Shown here: positions 37,301-45,567 of the stretch, piece after piece | How the letters are laid out: each line of letters opens with the position of its first letter | Numbering within the stretch: position 1 is the first letter of the stretch | Origin: CALGFI01 sp963786805 | Lineage (GTDB): Bacteria > Actinomycetota > UBA4738 > HRBIN12 | DNA: 64,000 nt | Assembly (NCBI GenBank): GCA_963786805.1 | Contig: CAWBAK010000004.1 | Coordinates: forward strand, 62,001 to 126,000 | Direction: 5' to 3' | Made by a program: the position numbers and the translations under genes | The notes under the pieces: model-generated | The model's input: only the letters and a program-made list of their open reading frames with translations | Told to the model about the DNA's origin: nothing | The model's database searches: none

Positions 37301-37375
37301 CGGTCGGGATGGCCGGATTCGAACCGCCGACCTCGGCTCCCAAAGCGGCGCGCTACCAGACTGCGCTACGTCCCG
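37301..37375 (-). tRNA. tRNA-Pro(TGG), irregular
   Basis: On the minus strand the body starts CGGGACG, with D arm GCGC/GCGC and the loop TTTGGGA expected for proline anticodon TGG. The 5' anticodon-stem strand appears one G short (CGC where CGGC would pair with GCCG), and single mismatches occur at 50-64 and 6-67. The CCA end is not encoded (ACC then G). A one-base sequencing deletion is the simplest explanation. Pro identity is supported by the loop and the C1-G72 pair. Confidence 0.75.
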
Positions 37376-37403
37376 GGCTGACCGATGCTAATGCGCGCTA
37401 CGC

Positions 37404-39227
37404 CTAAGGGGTGAGGAACTCTCCGAACTCGAAGTTGTCGAAGTCCACGACGAGCCCCGGCTGGCCCGTCACGGCGATCCCCCCGGTGCCGGAGACGATC
37501 GGATCGTCATCGGTGATGGTCTCGATGACGGTGTCGTTGACGATCAGCGTGAGCGTCGTGGGCGTTCCGCCCTCCCCGCCCACGCACCGCGCCGCAACGA
37601 CGTTGACCGCGTTCCGCCCGGGGCGGATGGCGATGTTCTCGGCGCCGTCCTCGGTCAGGAATTCCGGTTCGCCTCCCCCGACGAGTTTCTCGATCACGTA
37701 TCGGCCCGAGGAGCTGATCAAGAAGTAGTAGCCGTCCTCGCCCGTGTACCGGCACGTCACACCGAAGCTATTGAGCAGCCCCCCGCCCCCTTTCTCGACG
37801 AGGGTGGTCGTCACGCTGACCCCTTGGTCCACGACGTCGAACCCTCGAGCACCCCCGATCGAGACCGCGAACGCGTTCGCCGGCGCCTGGTCGGTGATCT
37901 CGAAGCGGTAGCGCTCGTTGAGGGAGGGGAGCCGAGTGATGGCGTTCTGCGGCGCGTCCTCCCAGCCCGCTTCGTTGTCCTCGAACCCGTCGGACAGAAG
38001 GACCGAGAGCTCCGGCCCGCCCGCCGTTGGTCCCGTGACGTCGCCATCAGGCTCGTCTCCGTCGCCGCCAAGCACCAGGAAGCCGACGACCGCAGCGGCG
38101 ATCGCGGCAACGGCGATGCCGCCGAACAGGAGCCCCTTCCGGTTGCCTCCCGACGGCGGCCCTGGTCGCGCGGGTTCGGCGCGACCGGGAGTCATCGGTA
38201 GCGGCGGCGACGGTGCCCCGACGCCGGCATCGGGCGTCGCCGCTGCAGGCGACACCGGGATCGGCGGAGCGGGCGCGCCGGGCAGCGGAGCGGGCGGCGT
38301 GCCGGAGGGTGGAGCGGCAAGGACCGTCTCCGTCGCGCGAGCGACGGGGCTCTGCACACCGGTCGTCGTCACCCCGCGTACCCCGAGCGCGGCTCGGGCC
38401 GCCCGAGCCATGTCGCCGCAGCTCGCGTACCGATCCTCCTTCAGCTTCGCCATCGAGCGGGCGATCACCTCGTCGATCTCGGGCGGAAGCTCCGGACGAA
38501 CGTCGCTCGGCCTCGGCGGAGGATCCTGCAGGTGCGCGAACAGCGCCGCGGTCTCCTCTTCGCGCGGATACGGCACCTTGCCGGTGAGGCACTGATAGAG
38601 GACGCAGCCGAGGGCGTACTGATCCGTCCGCCCGTCGACGCTCTTGCCGGAGATCTGCTCGGGAGCCACGTAGTCGAGCGTGCCCATGAAATGGCCGGTC
38701 TTCGTCAGCCCGCTCTGCGACTCCGTGTGCTTCGTGAGACCGAAGTCCGACAGGTACACGTGATCGGTTCCCTCGGGCCCCGATCCGATCGCGATCAGGA
38801 TGTTCGCCGGCTTCACGTCCCGATGCACCAGGTTCTGCTCATGCGCGGCGTCGAGCGCGCTCGCCGTCTGGGCGACGATGTTGACGGCGCGCTCGGGTTC
38901 AAGATGCTGCTCCTGGTCGATCAAGCCCTTCAGATCCGTGCTCCGCACGTAGCGCATCGCGATGTACAGGAGTCCGTCGCTCTCCCCCGCCTCGAACACG
39001 GGGATGATGTTCGGATGGTCGAGTTGGGCGAGGCGCTCCCACTCGCTGACGAATCGCGCTCGGAACGTCGGGTCCTCGGCGAGCTCGGGCGAGAGCACCT
39101 TCAGCGCCGCCTTCCGCTTGAGCCGGACGTGCTCCGAGAGGTAGACGACGCTCATGCCACCGCGTCCGAGCAGCGATTCGATCCGGTAGTCGCCGAGATT
39201 GGTCCCGATCCGCGGGTCGGCGCTCAC
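37404..39227 (-). CDS. Transmembrane Ser/Thr protein kinase
   Basis: Start GTG 39227 overlaps the upstream zinc-ribbon gene stop (GTGA), giving 607 residues. The kinase domain (about 12-275) has GRGGMSVVYL, K43, VHRDVKPAN (D137), the DFG triplet at 161-163, activation-loop threonines SGLTKTGHFMGT, and YVAPE. A Pro/Ala-rich juxtamembrane stretch and one membrane helix (LLFGGIAVAAIAAAVVGFLV) follow. The roughly 190-residue extracellular domain is beta-rich and resembles a concanavalin-like ligand-binding fold, not PASTA. It probably senses an extracellular ligand. FHA proteins such as the one at 49917-52611 are possible readers of its output. Confidence 0.9.
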   Translation of the reverse strand: MSADPRIGTNLGDYRIESLLGRGGMSVVYLSEHVRLKRKAALKVLSPELAEDPTFRARFVSEWERLAQLDHPNIIPVFEAGESDGLLYIAMRYVRSTDLKGLIDQEQHLEPERAVNIVAQTASALDAAHEQNLVHRDVKPANILIAIGSGPEGTDHVYLSDFGLTKHTESQSGLTKTGHFMGTLDYVAPEQISGKSVDGRTDQYALGCVLYQCLTGKVPYPREEETAALFAHLQDPPPRPSDVRPELPPEIDEVIARSMAKLKEDRYASCGDMARAARAALGVRGVTTTGVQSPVARATETVLAAPPSGTPPAPLPGAPAPPIPVSPAAATPDAGVGAPSPPLPMTPGRAEPARPGPPSGGNRKGLLFGGIAVAAIAAAVVGFLVLGGDGDEPDGDVTGPTAGGPELSVLLSDGFEDNEAGWEDAPQNAITRLPSLNERYRFEITDQAPANAFAVSIGGARGFDVVDQGVSVTTTLVEKGGGGLLNSFGVTCRYTGEDGYYFLISSSGRYVIEKLVGGGEPEFLTEDGAENIAIRPGRNAVNVVAARCVGGEGGTPTTLTLIVNDTVIETITDDDPIVSGTGGIAVTGQPGLVVDFDNFEFGEFLTP

Positions 39228-40775
39228 CCGAGACTCTCGCCGCAGTTCGTGCAGAACGCGTTCTCGGCGGGGTTCTTCGTGCCGCATTTCGGGCAGGTGC
39301 GTTCGTCATCGCTCACGGGCGGGATGACCGGCGGGATCACCGCGCCCTGAGCCGGTGGAGGAGGCGGCACACCCGCCGGTTGAGCCGGCGCGGGACCGGC
39401 TGGACCTCCGCCAGGTGCGGCCGAGGCGGGACCGCCCGCTGGACCGCCACCGCCGGGCGCCGCTGGTGCAGGACCGCCTGCGGGACCGCCACCGCCCGGT
39501 GCCGCTGGCGCAGGTCCGCCTGCCGGGCCGCCACCGCCGGGCGCCGCTGGCGCGGGACCACCTGCCGGGCCGCCACCGCCCGGTGCCGCTGGTGCGGGAC
39601 CACCCGCGGGACCGCCACCGCCCGGTGCCGCCGGTGCAGGTCCGCCTGCGGGACCGCCACCGCCGGGCGCCGCTGGTGCGGGACCACCCGCCGGGCCGCC
39701 ACCGCCGGGCGCCGCTGGTGCAGGTCCGCCTGCCGGGACCGCCACCGCCCGGTGCCGCCGGCGCGGGTCCGCCTGCTGGGCCGCCACCGCCGGGCGCCGC
39801 TGGTGCGGGACCACCCGCGGGACCGCCACCGCCGGGTGCCGCCGGTGCGGGGCCGCCTGCTGGGCCGCCACCGCCAGGACCCGCGGGAGCGGGACCACCG
39901 CCTTGGGCGCCGCGGATCGACTCGGCGACTTCACGCCCGCGCTCTGCGGCCTGCTCGCCGGCACGCTGGAGCTGACGCGCGCCGCGGTCGAGCACTTCGG
40001 TCGGCTCGCCACCGGGAGGACCTGCCGCCTGCCCGGCGGCCCGTCCCAGCCGCTGCGCCGCGCGACGAGCGCCGGCGCGGCCGGCGCGACGCAGCCCGTA
40101 CGACGCGACGGATCCCATAACGCCGACCCCGGCCGGCACTACCGCGGCCGTCGCGAGCGTCAGCGGGACGGCGCAGAACTGCTGGAGCACCACGCCCGCA
40201 CCGAGCGCGGTCGTCGCACCCCCCGCGAAACCCTGCGCGATCGCCCGGGCGGAGCCGAGCCGCTTCGATCGCAGCAGCGACATCCCCAGGAGGAGCACGC
40301 CGCCGGTGCCGACCGCCGCCGCTCCGCCGCCGGCTGCCGTGGTGAGAGGGTTCCGTCCTTCGATGCAGAGGTAGACGCGGCCGAAGCACTCGCCGGCGTC
40401 GGTCTGCACCTCGGCGGTGACCTCGAATATGCCGACGCCCGCCCACGAGAACTCGTTGAGATCGACCGTCCCGGACCAGTTCCGTCCGTTCTCGCCCAGC
40501 GCCACGTTGCCGACGTTCACGCCGCCGCCCGCGATGTGCACGGTGTAGACGAGACCGGTGACCTGTCCCTCGGCGGTCCCGGCGACCTGGAGCTGTTGAT
40601 CGGCGGGCACGTCGATCGCGTTGCCCGGCGTGTCGAAGCCGTCGGTCACGTCGACGCCACCGACCTGGGCCGTGCACGGACCCGTGACCTCGGCGAACGC
40701 CTGGCCGGGGAACGCCATGACCCACCAGATGCTCATCGCCGCGGCGACGCCGAGCGCACCGAGAGCCCGTCTCAT
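39224..40775 (-). CDS. Membrane protein with 14-residue Gly/Pro/Ala repeats and C-terminal zinc ribbon (frameshift near 39738)
   Basis: Start ATG 40775. An export signal (MRRALGALGVAAAMSIWWVM) precedes an extracellular beta-rich domain (about 30-130). Hydrophobic segments follow (about 140-225), then a basic Arg/Ala region, 10-11 repeats of GGPAPAAPGGGGPA, and a terminal zinc ribbon CPKCGTKNPAENAFCTNCG. An extra A near 39738 inside the repeats breaks the frame; correction gives about 516 residues. Overlap with the kinase start suggests functional coupling. The long flexible arm probably holds the zinc ribbon in the cytosol. I know no named family. Confidence 0.65.
39408..39905. repeat. 42-bp tandem repeat array (coding minisatellite)
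   Basis: About 10-11 imperfect 42-bp units encode GGPAPAAPGGGGPA in the zinc-ribbon membrane protein gene. Units differ at a few third positions and at one Ala/Ser or Val change. One unit has a single-base insertion near 39738. Copy number may vary between strains, and arrays like this are prone to assembly error. Confidence 0.8.
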
Positions 40776-40815
40776 GACCGCGTCACGCTATGCCGGGGGC
40801 AGGAGGTTCGCAACG

Positions 40816-43033
40816 TCAACCGGCCGAACCCGCGGGTCCGACGCCACCCATCCGGCCCTCGCCGGTCACGTCGAACCGCTGGCCGAACGCGTGTACGCCG
40901 CGCATCACGATCTTGCCGCACTGCTTCGGCACGTCGGGGTTCAGGACGAGCTTGCCGCGATCGGGCTCGATGCCGAGCATGATCCTCAGCCACAGGAACG
41001 GCGCCGCGGTCGCCCACGCCTGCGGGCTCGACGCGGTGGGATAGCGGACGGGGAAGCGGCTGTCGGTCCTCGGATAGCCGGCGAAGACCTCGGGCAGGCG
41101 GTACTCGGTGAACGCGGCGGCCTCGAGCAGCGCGAGCGCCACCCGGTTCGCCTCGTTGCGGAACCCGTACCGGTACAGCCCGGCCGAGACGAGGCAGTTG
41201 TCGTGCGGCCAGACCGTTCCGCAGTGGTACGAGATCGGGTTGTACCCGGCGTCGTCCGGTCGAGAGCGTCCGGACGCCCCACCCCGTCCACATCGACTCG
41301 GAGAAGAGCTGCTTCACGACCGTCTTCGCACGGTCCTCCGGGACGATCCCCGACCACAAGCAGATGTCCCATGTTCGAGGTGACCGCGTCGACCTGCCGC
41401 TTCTCGCCGTCGAGCGCCTCGACGTAGTACCCGCCCCGCGCGTCGATCCAGAAGTCGGCGTTGAATCGCTCGTAGAGCTTCGAGGCCTCCTCGCGAAGCA
41501 GCGTGGCGAGTCCGGACTCTCCCCACACCGTCTCGGCGACCTCGGCGATGCGCAGCTTCGCGTCGTACACGTAGCCCTGGATCTCGGCCATCGCGATCGG
41601 ACGGTTCGGGATCTGTGCCGTCCGCGAATTGCACGCCCGTCCCAGGAGTCCTTCCATCCCTGGTTGCCGAGTCCCTGGTCCGAACGCGTGTCGTACTCGA
41701 CGAAGCCGTCGCCGTCCAGGTCGCCGTGCTCGGCGATCCACTCGAGCGCGCGCAGCACGTTCGGCTTCAGCTCGTGCGCGGTCACGACGTCGTTCGTCAG
41801 GCGCCAGTACTCCGAGAACAGGATGAGGAACAGCGGCGTCGCGTCGGCCGTTCCGTAGTACGGACGGTGCGGGCGTTCGCCGAGCACCGTCAACTCGCCG
41901 AAGCGGATCTCGTGGAGGATCTTGCCCGGCTCCTCGTCCTTGAAGTCGTTCACCTCCTTGCCCTGCAGCCCCGAGAGTGCGTACAACGCGCCGCGCGCGA
42001 GCTCGGGGCCGACGAGCAGCGACATGTACGACGTGATCAACGTGTCCCGGCCGAAGATCGCCATGAACCACGGCAGCCCGGCCGCCGGCAGCGCGAACTC
42101 GTTCCCCTCGACCCCCGCGTACAGCCGCAGCGCGGCGAGGTCCTGCACGGACTTGCGGTAGACGAGCTTCAGCAGGTCCCACCCGGCCTCGAGCGACGGA
42201 ACCTCGGCTTCCCAGCGCTCGAGCGCGGGGCTCGTGCCGCGCCACTGCTGCAGCGCCATGCTCGCGGCGCGCGTCTCCGGGGTGACCGGCTCGAGCTCGC
42301 CGGCGTTCAGCCCCACCGTCACCTGGATCCTGGTCTTCCACGTCTCGCGCGGCTCCAAGTGCACGCTCCAGAGGAGATCCTCGCCCTCCAGCGTGGCCGG
42401 CTCGGTCGAATGCACACGCGTCGCCGCGCTGAAGTCGCCGTGGTCGTACGTGTAGACGATGGTCGACTTCTCCTCATCGTGCGCGACGCTGAACTCGCCG
42501 CGCTTGCGGAACCGCATGTCTTTGACCTCGAACAGGTCGGCGAAGTCGGCGCCGACGCTCAGCCGGACGGGGAGCGAAACCGCCTCGCTCGCGTGGTTCG
42601 TGAGCACGATCACCTCGGTGAGGCCGTTGCCGATGTAGCGGTAGCGCTGGATCGAGATCGTGTGGGGCGGGATCCCCGGCATCTCGTTATTCGTCATGAA
42701 GAACGCGGCCGAGAAGTGGTCGACGCTGTTCGAGGTGAGCACGGCCGGCCGCGTGTCGCCCACGTGCAGGACGAAGCGAGAGATGTGCCGGGTGTCCTCG
42801 TGGAACATGCCGGCGATCGAGCCGCCCATCACGTCGCCCCGGTGATCCGAGAGCATGAACGTGGAACCCTCGAGCACCTGGAGCCACTCGACCTCGGTGC
42901 TCTCCTGCCCACCGGGGATGTTCTCGGGCGCCGGCGTCGCCTCGGGTTCTCCGGCCGAAAGGTCGGCGCCGCAATGCATGCAGAACCGAGCCTCGTCGGG
43001 CGAATGTCCTCCGCAGGTGGCACAGGCCCGCAT
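40816..43033 (-). CDS. Zinc-ribbon glycogen-debranching-type amylo-alpha-1,6-glucosidase (several frame breaks)
   Basis: Start ATG 43033. A zinc ribbon (CATCGGHSPDEARFCMHCG, residues 4-22) precedes a GDE_N_bis-like beta domain (TFMLSDHRGDVMGGSIAGMF, FHEDTRHISRF) and an alpha/alpha-toroid GDE_C-like catalytic domain (PWFMAIFGRDTLITSYMSLL, DSWDG, YHCGTVWPHDNCL). At least four one-base slips occur, at about 41635, 41615, 41362 and 41262. Joining the frames gives a continuous protein of about 739 residues. Relatives hydrolyse alpha-1,6 branches or related glucans; the exact substrate is uncertain. The zinc ribbon is an unusual addition. Confidence 0.75.
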
Positions 43034-43095
43034 CGGCGGGAGTGTAGGCGCGGGTTGCCCGCCGCGCTAGCGACCTCGGTGGTAGAAAGGTCTCC

Positions 43096-43770
43096 ATGCA
43101 CCCTTCCTCGGAGACGTCCGTGCGCGCCGCGACCGCCGCGATCGAGCTCCGAGGCGTGACGCGGCTGTTCGGCACCATCCCCGCGATCGTGCGCGCGAAC
43201 CTCCGCGTCGAGCGCGGCGAGGTCGTCGTGCTGCGCGGGCCGAACGGAGCGGGCAAGACCACGCTCCTTCGCATCGCGGCGACGGCCCTGTCCCCGACGT
43301 ACGGCCGCGGGTCGATCCTGGGCTTCGACCTCGAGCGCGAGCGCGAGGAGATCCGCCTCCGGTCCGACCTCCTCTCGCACCGAACCCGGCTGTACGAGGA
43401 CCTCAGCGCCGCCGAGAACCTCGCGTTCTGGTGCCGCCTCCTCGGCCTCGACGCCGCGGGGATCGATGCGGCGCTCGAGCGCGTCGGCATGCTCGAGGTC
43501 GCCGGCGAACGCGTCCGCGGGTTCTCGCAGGGGATGCGGCAACGGATCGCCGTCGCGCGAACGATCCTGCGGCGGCCGGACCTGCTCCTGCTCGACGAGC
43601 CGTACACCGGACTCGACGCCGAGGCTCGCCACGCGGTCGACGACCTGATCCGCGAGGCGGCACGCGACGGTCGTACCGTTCTCATGGCGACCCATCACCC
43701 GGCGCCCGAGGCACTCGCACATCGCGAGCTCCACGTCGACGGCGGACGGATCGTCCGGGAGGCGCCGTGA
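43096..43770 (+). CDS. ccmA: ABC transporter ATPase, cytochrome c maturation CcmA
   Basis: This 224-residue ATPase has Walker A GPNGAGKTTLLR, signature FSQGMRQRIAVA, Walker B LLLLDEPYTGLD and H-loop ATHH. With CcmB it powers release of heme-loaded CcmE from CcmC/CcmD. The gene is followed by ccmB with a GTGA overlap, then ccmC and ccmD, which supports CcmA over a generic ABC ATPase. Confidence 0.9.
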   Translation: MHPSSETSVRAATAAIELRGVTRLFGTIPAIVRANLRVERGEVVVLRGPNGAGKTTLLRIAATALSPTYGRGSILGFDLEREREEIRLRSDLLSHRTRLYEDLSAAENLAFWCRLLGLDAAGIDAALERVGMLEVAGERVRGFSQGMRQRIAVARTILRRPDLLLLDEPYTGLDAEARHAVDDLIREAARDGRTVLMATHHPAPEALAHRELHVDGGRIVREAP

Positions 43771-44477
43771 CCGCCCGCGCGGAGGACGTCGCGGCCAGGA
43801 GCCCGGTCCCGTTCCTCCGACAGGCGATGGCGATCGCCGCCAAGGACCTGCGGATCGAGATCCGAGGGCGGCACGCGCTCGGGACGCTGCTCCCGTTCGC
43901 GGCCACGCTGCTCGTGTCGTTCGGGTTCGCGTTCGGTCCGGGCCGCGACATCCTCGAGCGAACCGCGCCCGGTCTGCTGTGGATGGCGATGCTCTTCGCC
44001 GCCGTGATGGCGGCGCGACGTTCGTATCAGGCCGAGACCGAGGACGACGCGCTCGAGGGATTGCTCCTCGCGCCCGTCGACAAGGCCGCCGTGTTCCTCG
44101 GCAAGGCGACCGCGGTGGCGCTCGAGCTGCTCGCGCTCGTGGTCGCCGTGCTGCTGATGGTGGTCGTGCTGTTCGACCTGTCGCCCGGGAACCCGCTCGC
44201 GCTCCTGGCGGCGTTCGCGCTCGGCACGGTGGGACTCGCCGCGGTCGGCGGGTTGTTCGGCGTCGTCGCCGAGGCCGAGCGCACGCGCGAGGCCGTGTTC
44301 CCGATGCTCGTGCTGCCGCTCGTCACGCCGGTGCTGATCGCCGGCGTGCGCGCGACCGACCTCGCGACGACGGGTCAGGCGGGCGAGGCGGCGCAATGGC
44401 TCGGGCTGCTCCTCGCGTTCGACATCGTGTTCGTGTCGGTCGGCATCCTCGTCTTCGGCCATCTGATGGAGGACTGA
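43767..44477 (+). CDS. ccmB: Heme exporter membrane subunit CcmB
   Basis: Start GTG 43767 overlaps the ccmA stop; 236 residues. Six hydrophobic segments are apparent. CcmB-type motifs are AIAAKDLRIEIRGRHALGTL at the N-terminus and the central EDDALEGLLLAPVDKAAVFL. It is the membrane partner of CcmA. The stop is immediately followed by the ccmC start. Confidence 0.9.
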   Translation: MTARAEDVAARSPVPFLRQAMAIAAKDLRIEIRGRHALGTLLPFAATLLVSFGFAFGPGRDILERTAPGLLWMAMLFAAVMAARRSYQAETEDDALEGLLLAPVDKAAVFLGKATAVALELLALVVAVLLMVVVLFDLSPGNPLALLAAFALGTVGLAAVGGLFGVVAEAERTREAVFPMLVLPLVTPVLIAGVRATDLATTGQAGEAAQWLGLLLAFDIVFVSVGILVFGHLMED

Positions 44478-45216
44478 GTGGACGTCGCGGCGCGCGGCCT
44501 CGGCAAGGCGACGTCCCGGAGCGGAGAGCGCGTGCTCGGCATCGCGGCGCTGGTCCGCGGTCGTCGTGAGCGCGACCCTCTCGCTGGTCGTCGCGCCGCC
44601 CGACGCCGTGCAGGGCGAGGTTCAGCGGTTGATGTACGTGCACGTGCCCGCCGCGTGGCTCGCGTACCTGTCGTTCTTCGTGGTGTTCGTGGCGAGCGTC
44701 GCGTACCTGAAGACGCGCCGGATCCGGTGGGACCGGATCGCCGCCGCCTCCGCCGAGATCGGCGTGCTGTTCACCGCGCTCGCGATCGCGCTCGGCGCGC
44801 TGTGGGGCAAGCCGATCTGGGGCACCTGGTGGACGTGGGACCCGAGGCTGACCACCACGGCGATGCTGCTGCTCATCTACCTGGCGTACCTTGCGGTGCG
44901 CCGGGTCGTCGACAATCCCTCACGTCGTGCGCGCTGGGCGGCGGTGATCGGCATCGTTGGCTTCGTGGACGTGCCGATCGTGCACCTCTCGGTCGTATGG
45001 TGGCGATCGCTGCACCAGCAGGCGACGCTGCTTCGTGTCGGCGGTCCGGAGATCCACGGCTCGATGCTCGCGGCGCTGCTCGTCGGCGTCGTGGCCTTCA
45101 CCCTTGTGTACGCGTATCTGATGACGCTCCGCCTCCGCGTCGGCCGTCTCGAGGAGCGCGCGGTGCGCGAAGCGCTCTCGCCGCAGGTCGGCGAGCTCGA
45201 GGAGGCCGACGTCTGA
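44478..45216 (+). CDS. ccmC: Heme handling protein CcmC (frame break near 44550)
   Basis: GTG 44478 directly follows the ccmB stop. One extra C near 44550 breaks the frame; removing it gives GIAAWSAVVVSATLSLVVAP and a 245-residue protein with about six membrane helices. The tryptophan-rich heme site is present (GKPIWGTWWTWDPRLTTTAM), as are conserved periplasmic-side histidines (LMYVHVPAAW; VDVPIVHLSVVWW). CcmC loads heme onto CcmE. The stop overlaps the ccmD start (TGATG). Confidence 0.9.
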
Positions 45217-45359
45217 TGGACGAGAACGTCGGCTACGTCGTCGCCGGCTACGCGATCACGGCGGTCGCGCTCGGCGGGTACGTCCTCAGACTCTTCGCCC
45301 GCGCTCGCGAGGCACATCGCCGCGCTGAGGCGGTTGCCGCCCGCCACGGTCGCAGATAA
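45216..45359 (+). CDS. ccmD: CcmD-like small heme exporter subunit
   Basis: A 47-residue frame starts at ATG 45216 overlapping the ccmC stop. It has one membrane helix (YVVAGYAITAVALGGYVLRL) and a basic tail (ARAREAHRRAEAVAARHGRR), exactly the CcmD pattern of a single N-terminal helix with positive C-terminus. CcmD helps release holo-CcmE. Size, topology and position carry the call; sequence is poorly conserved in this family. Confidence 0.82.
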   Translation: MDENVGYVVAGYAITAVALGGYVLRLFARAREAHRRAEAVAARHGRR

Positions 45360-45567
45360 GAAGCACCCACCCGCACGCCCTGAAGTCAGTCCGTCAGGGA
45401 GAGTCCAGCACGGAACGAGCCGCTGCCTCCTGTCGAGAACCAAGCTCGTCACACGGATGCCGAGGACTCATCCAAGAGGTCGTCGAGCTCCGAATCATCT
45501 CGCTCGTGACTCTGTCGTCGCCGTCATCGATGTCGCGCATCACGTGCTCCGAGCTCTCTGGGAACGA
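45360..45567. terminator. Convergent intergenic region with weak hairpin
   Basis: These 208 bp separate the rightward ccmABCD from the leftward cytochrome gene. CCCTGA (45378-45383) and TCAGGG (45394-45399) can form a six-pair stem with a 10-nt loop soon after the ccmD stop, a possible but weak terminator. I see nothing else recognisable. Confidence 0.3.

Noticed and set aside
39408..39905. Regular repeats that might be a CRISPR array
   Set aside because: Units are contiguous 42-bp coding repeats with no unique spacers, and they keep the protein frame.
40772..40815. Debranching enzyme end at 40772 as read
   Set aside because: After the frame breaks are joined the protein ends at 40816; the 40772 stop belongs to another frame.
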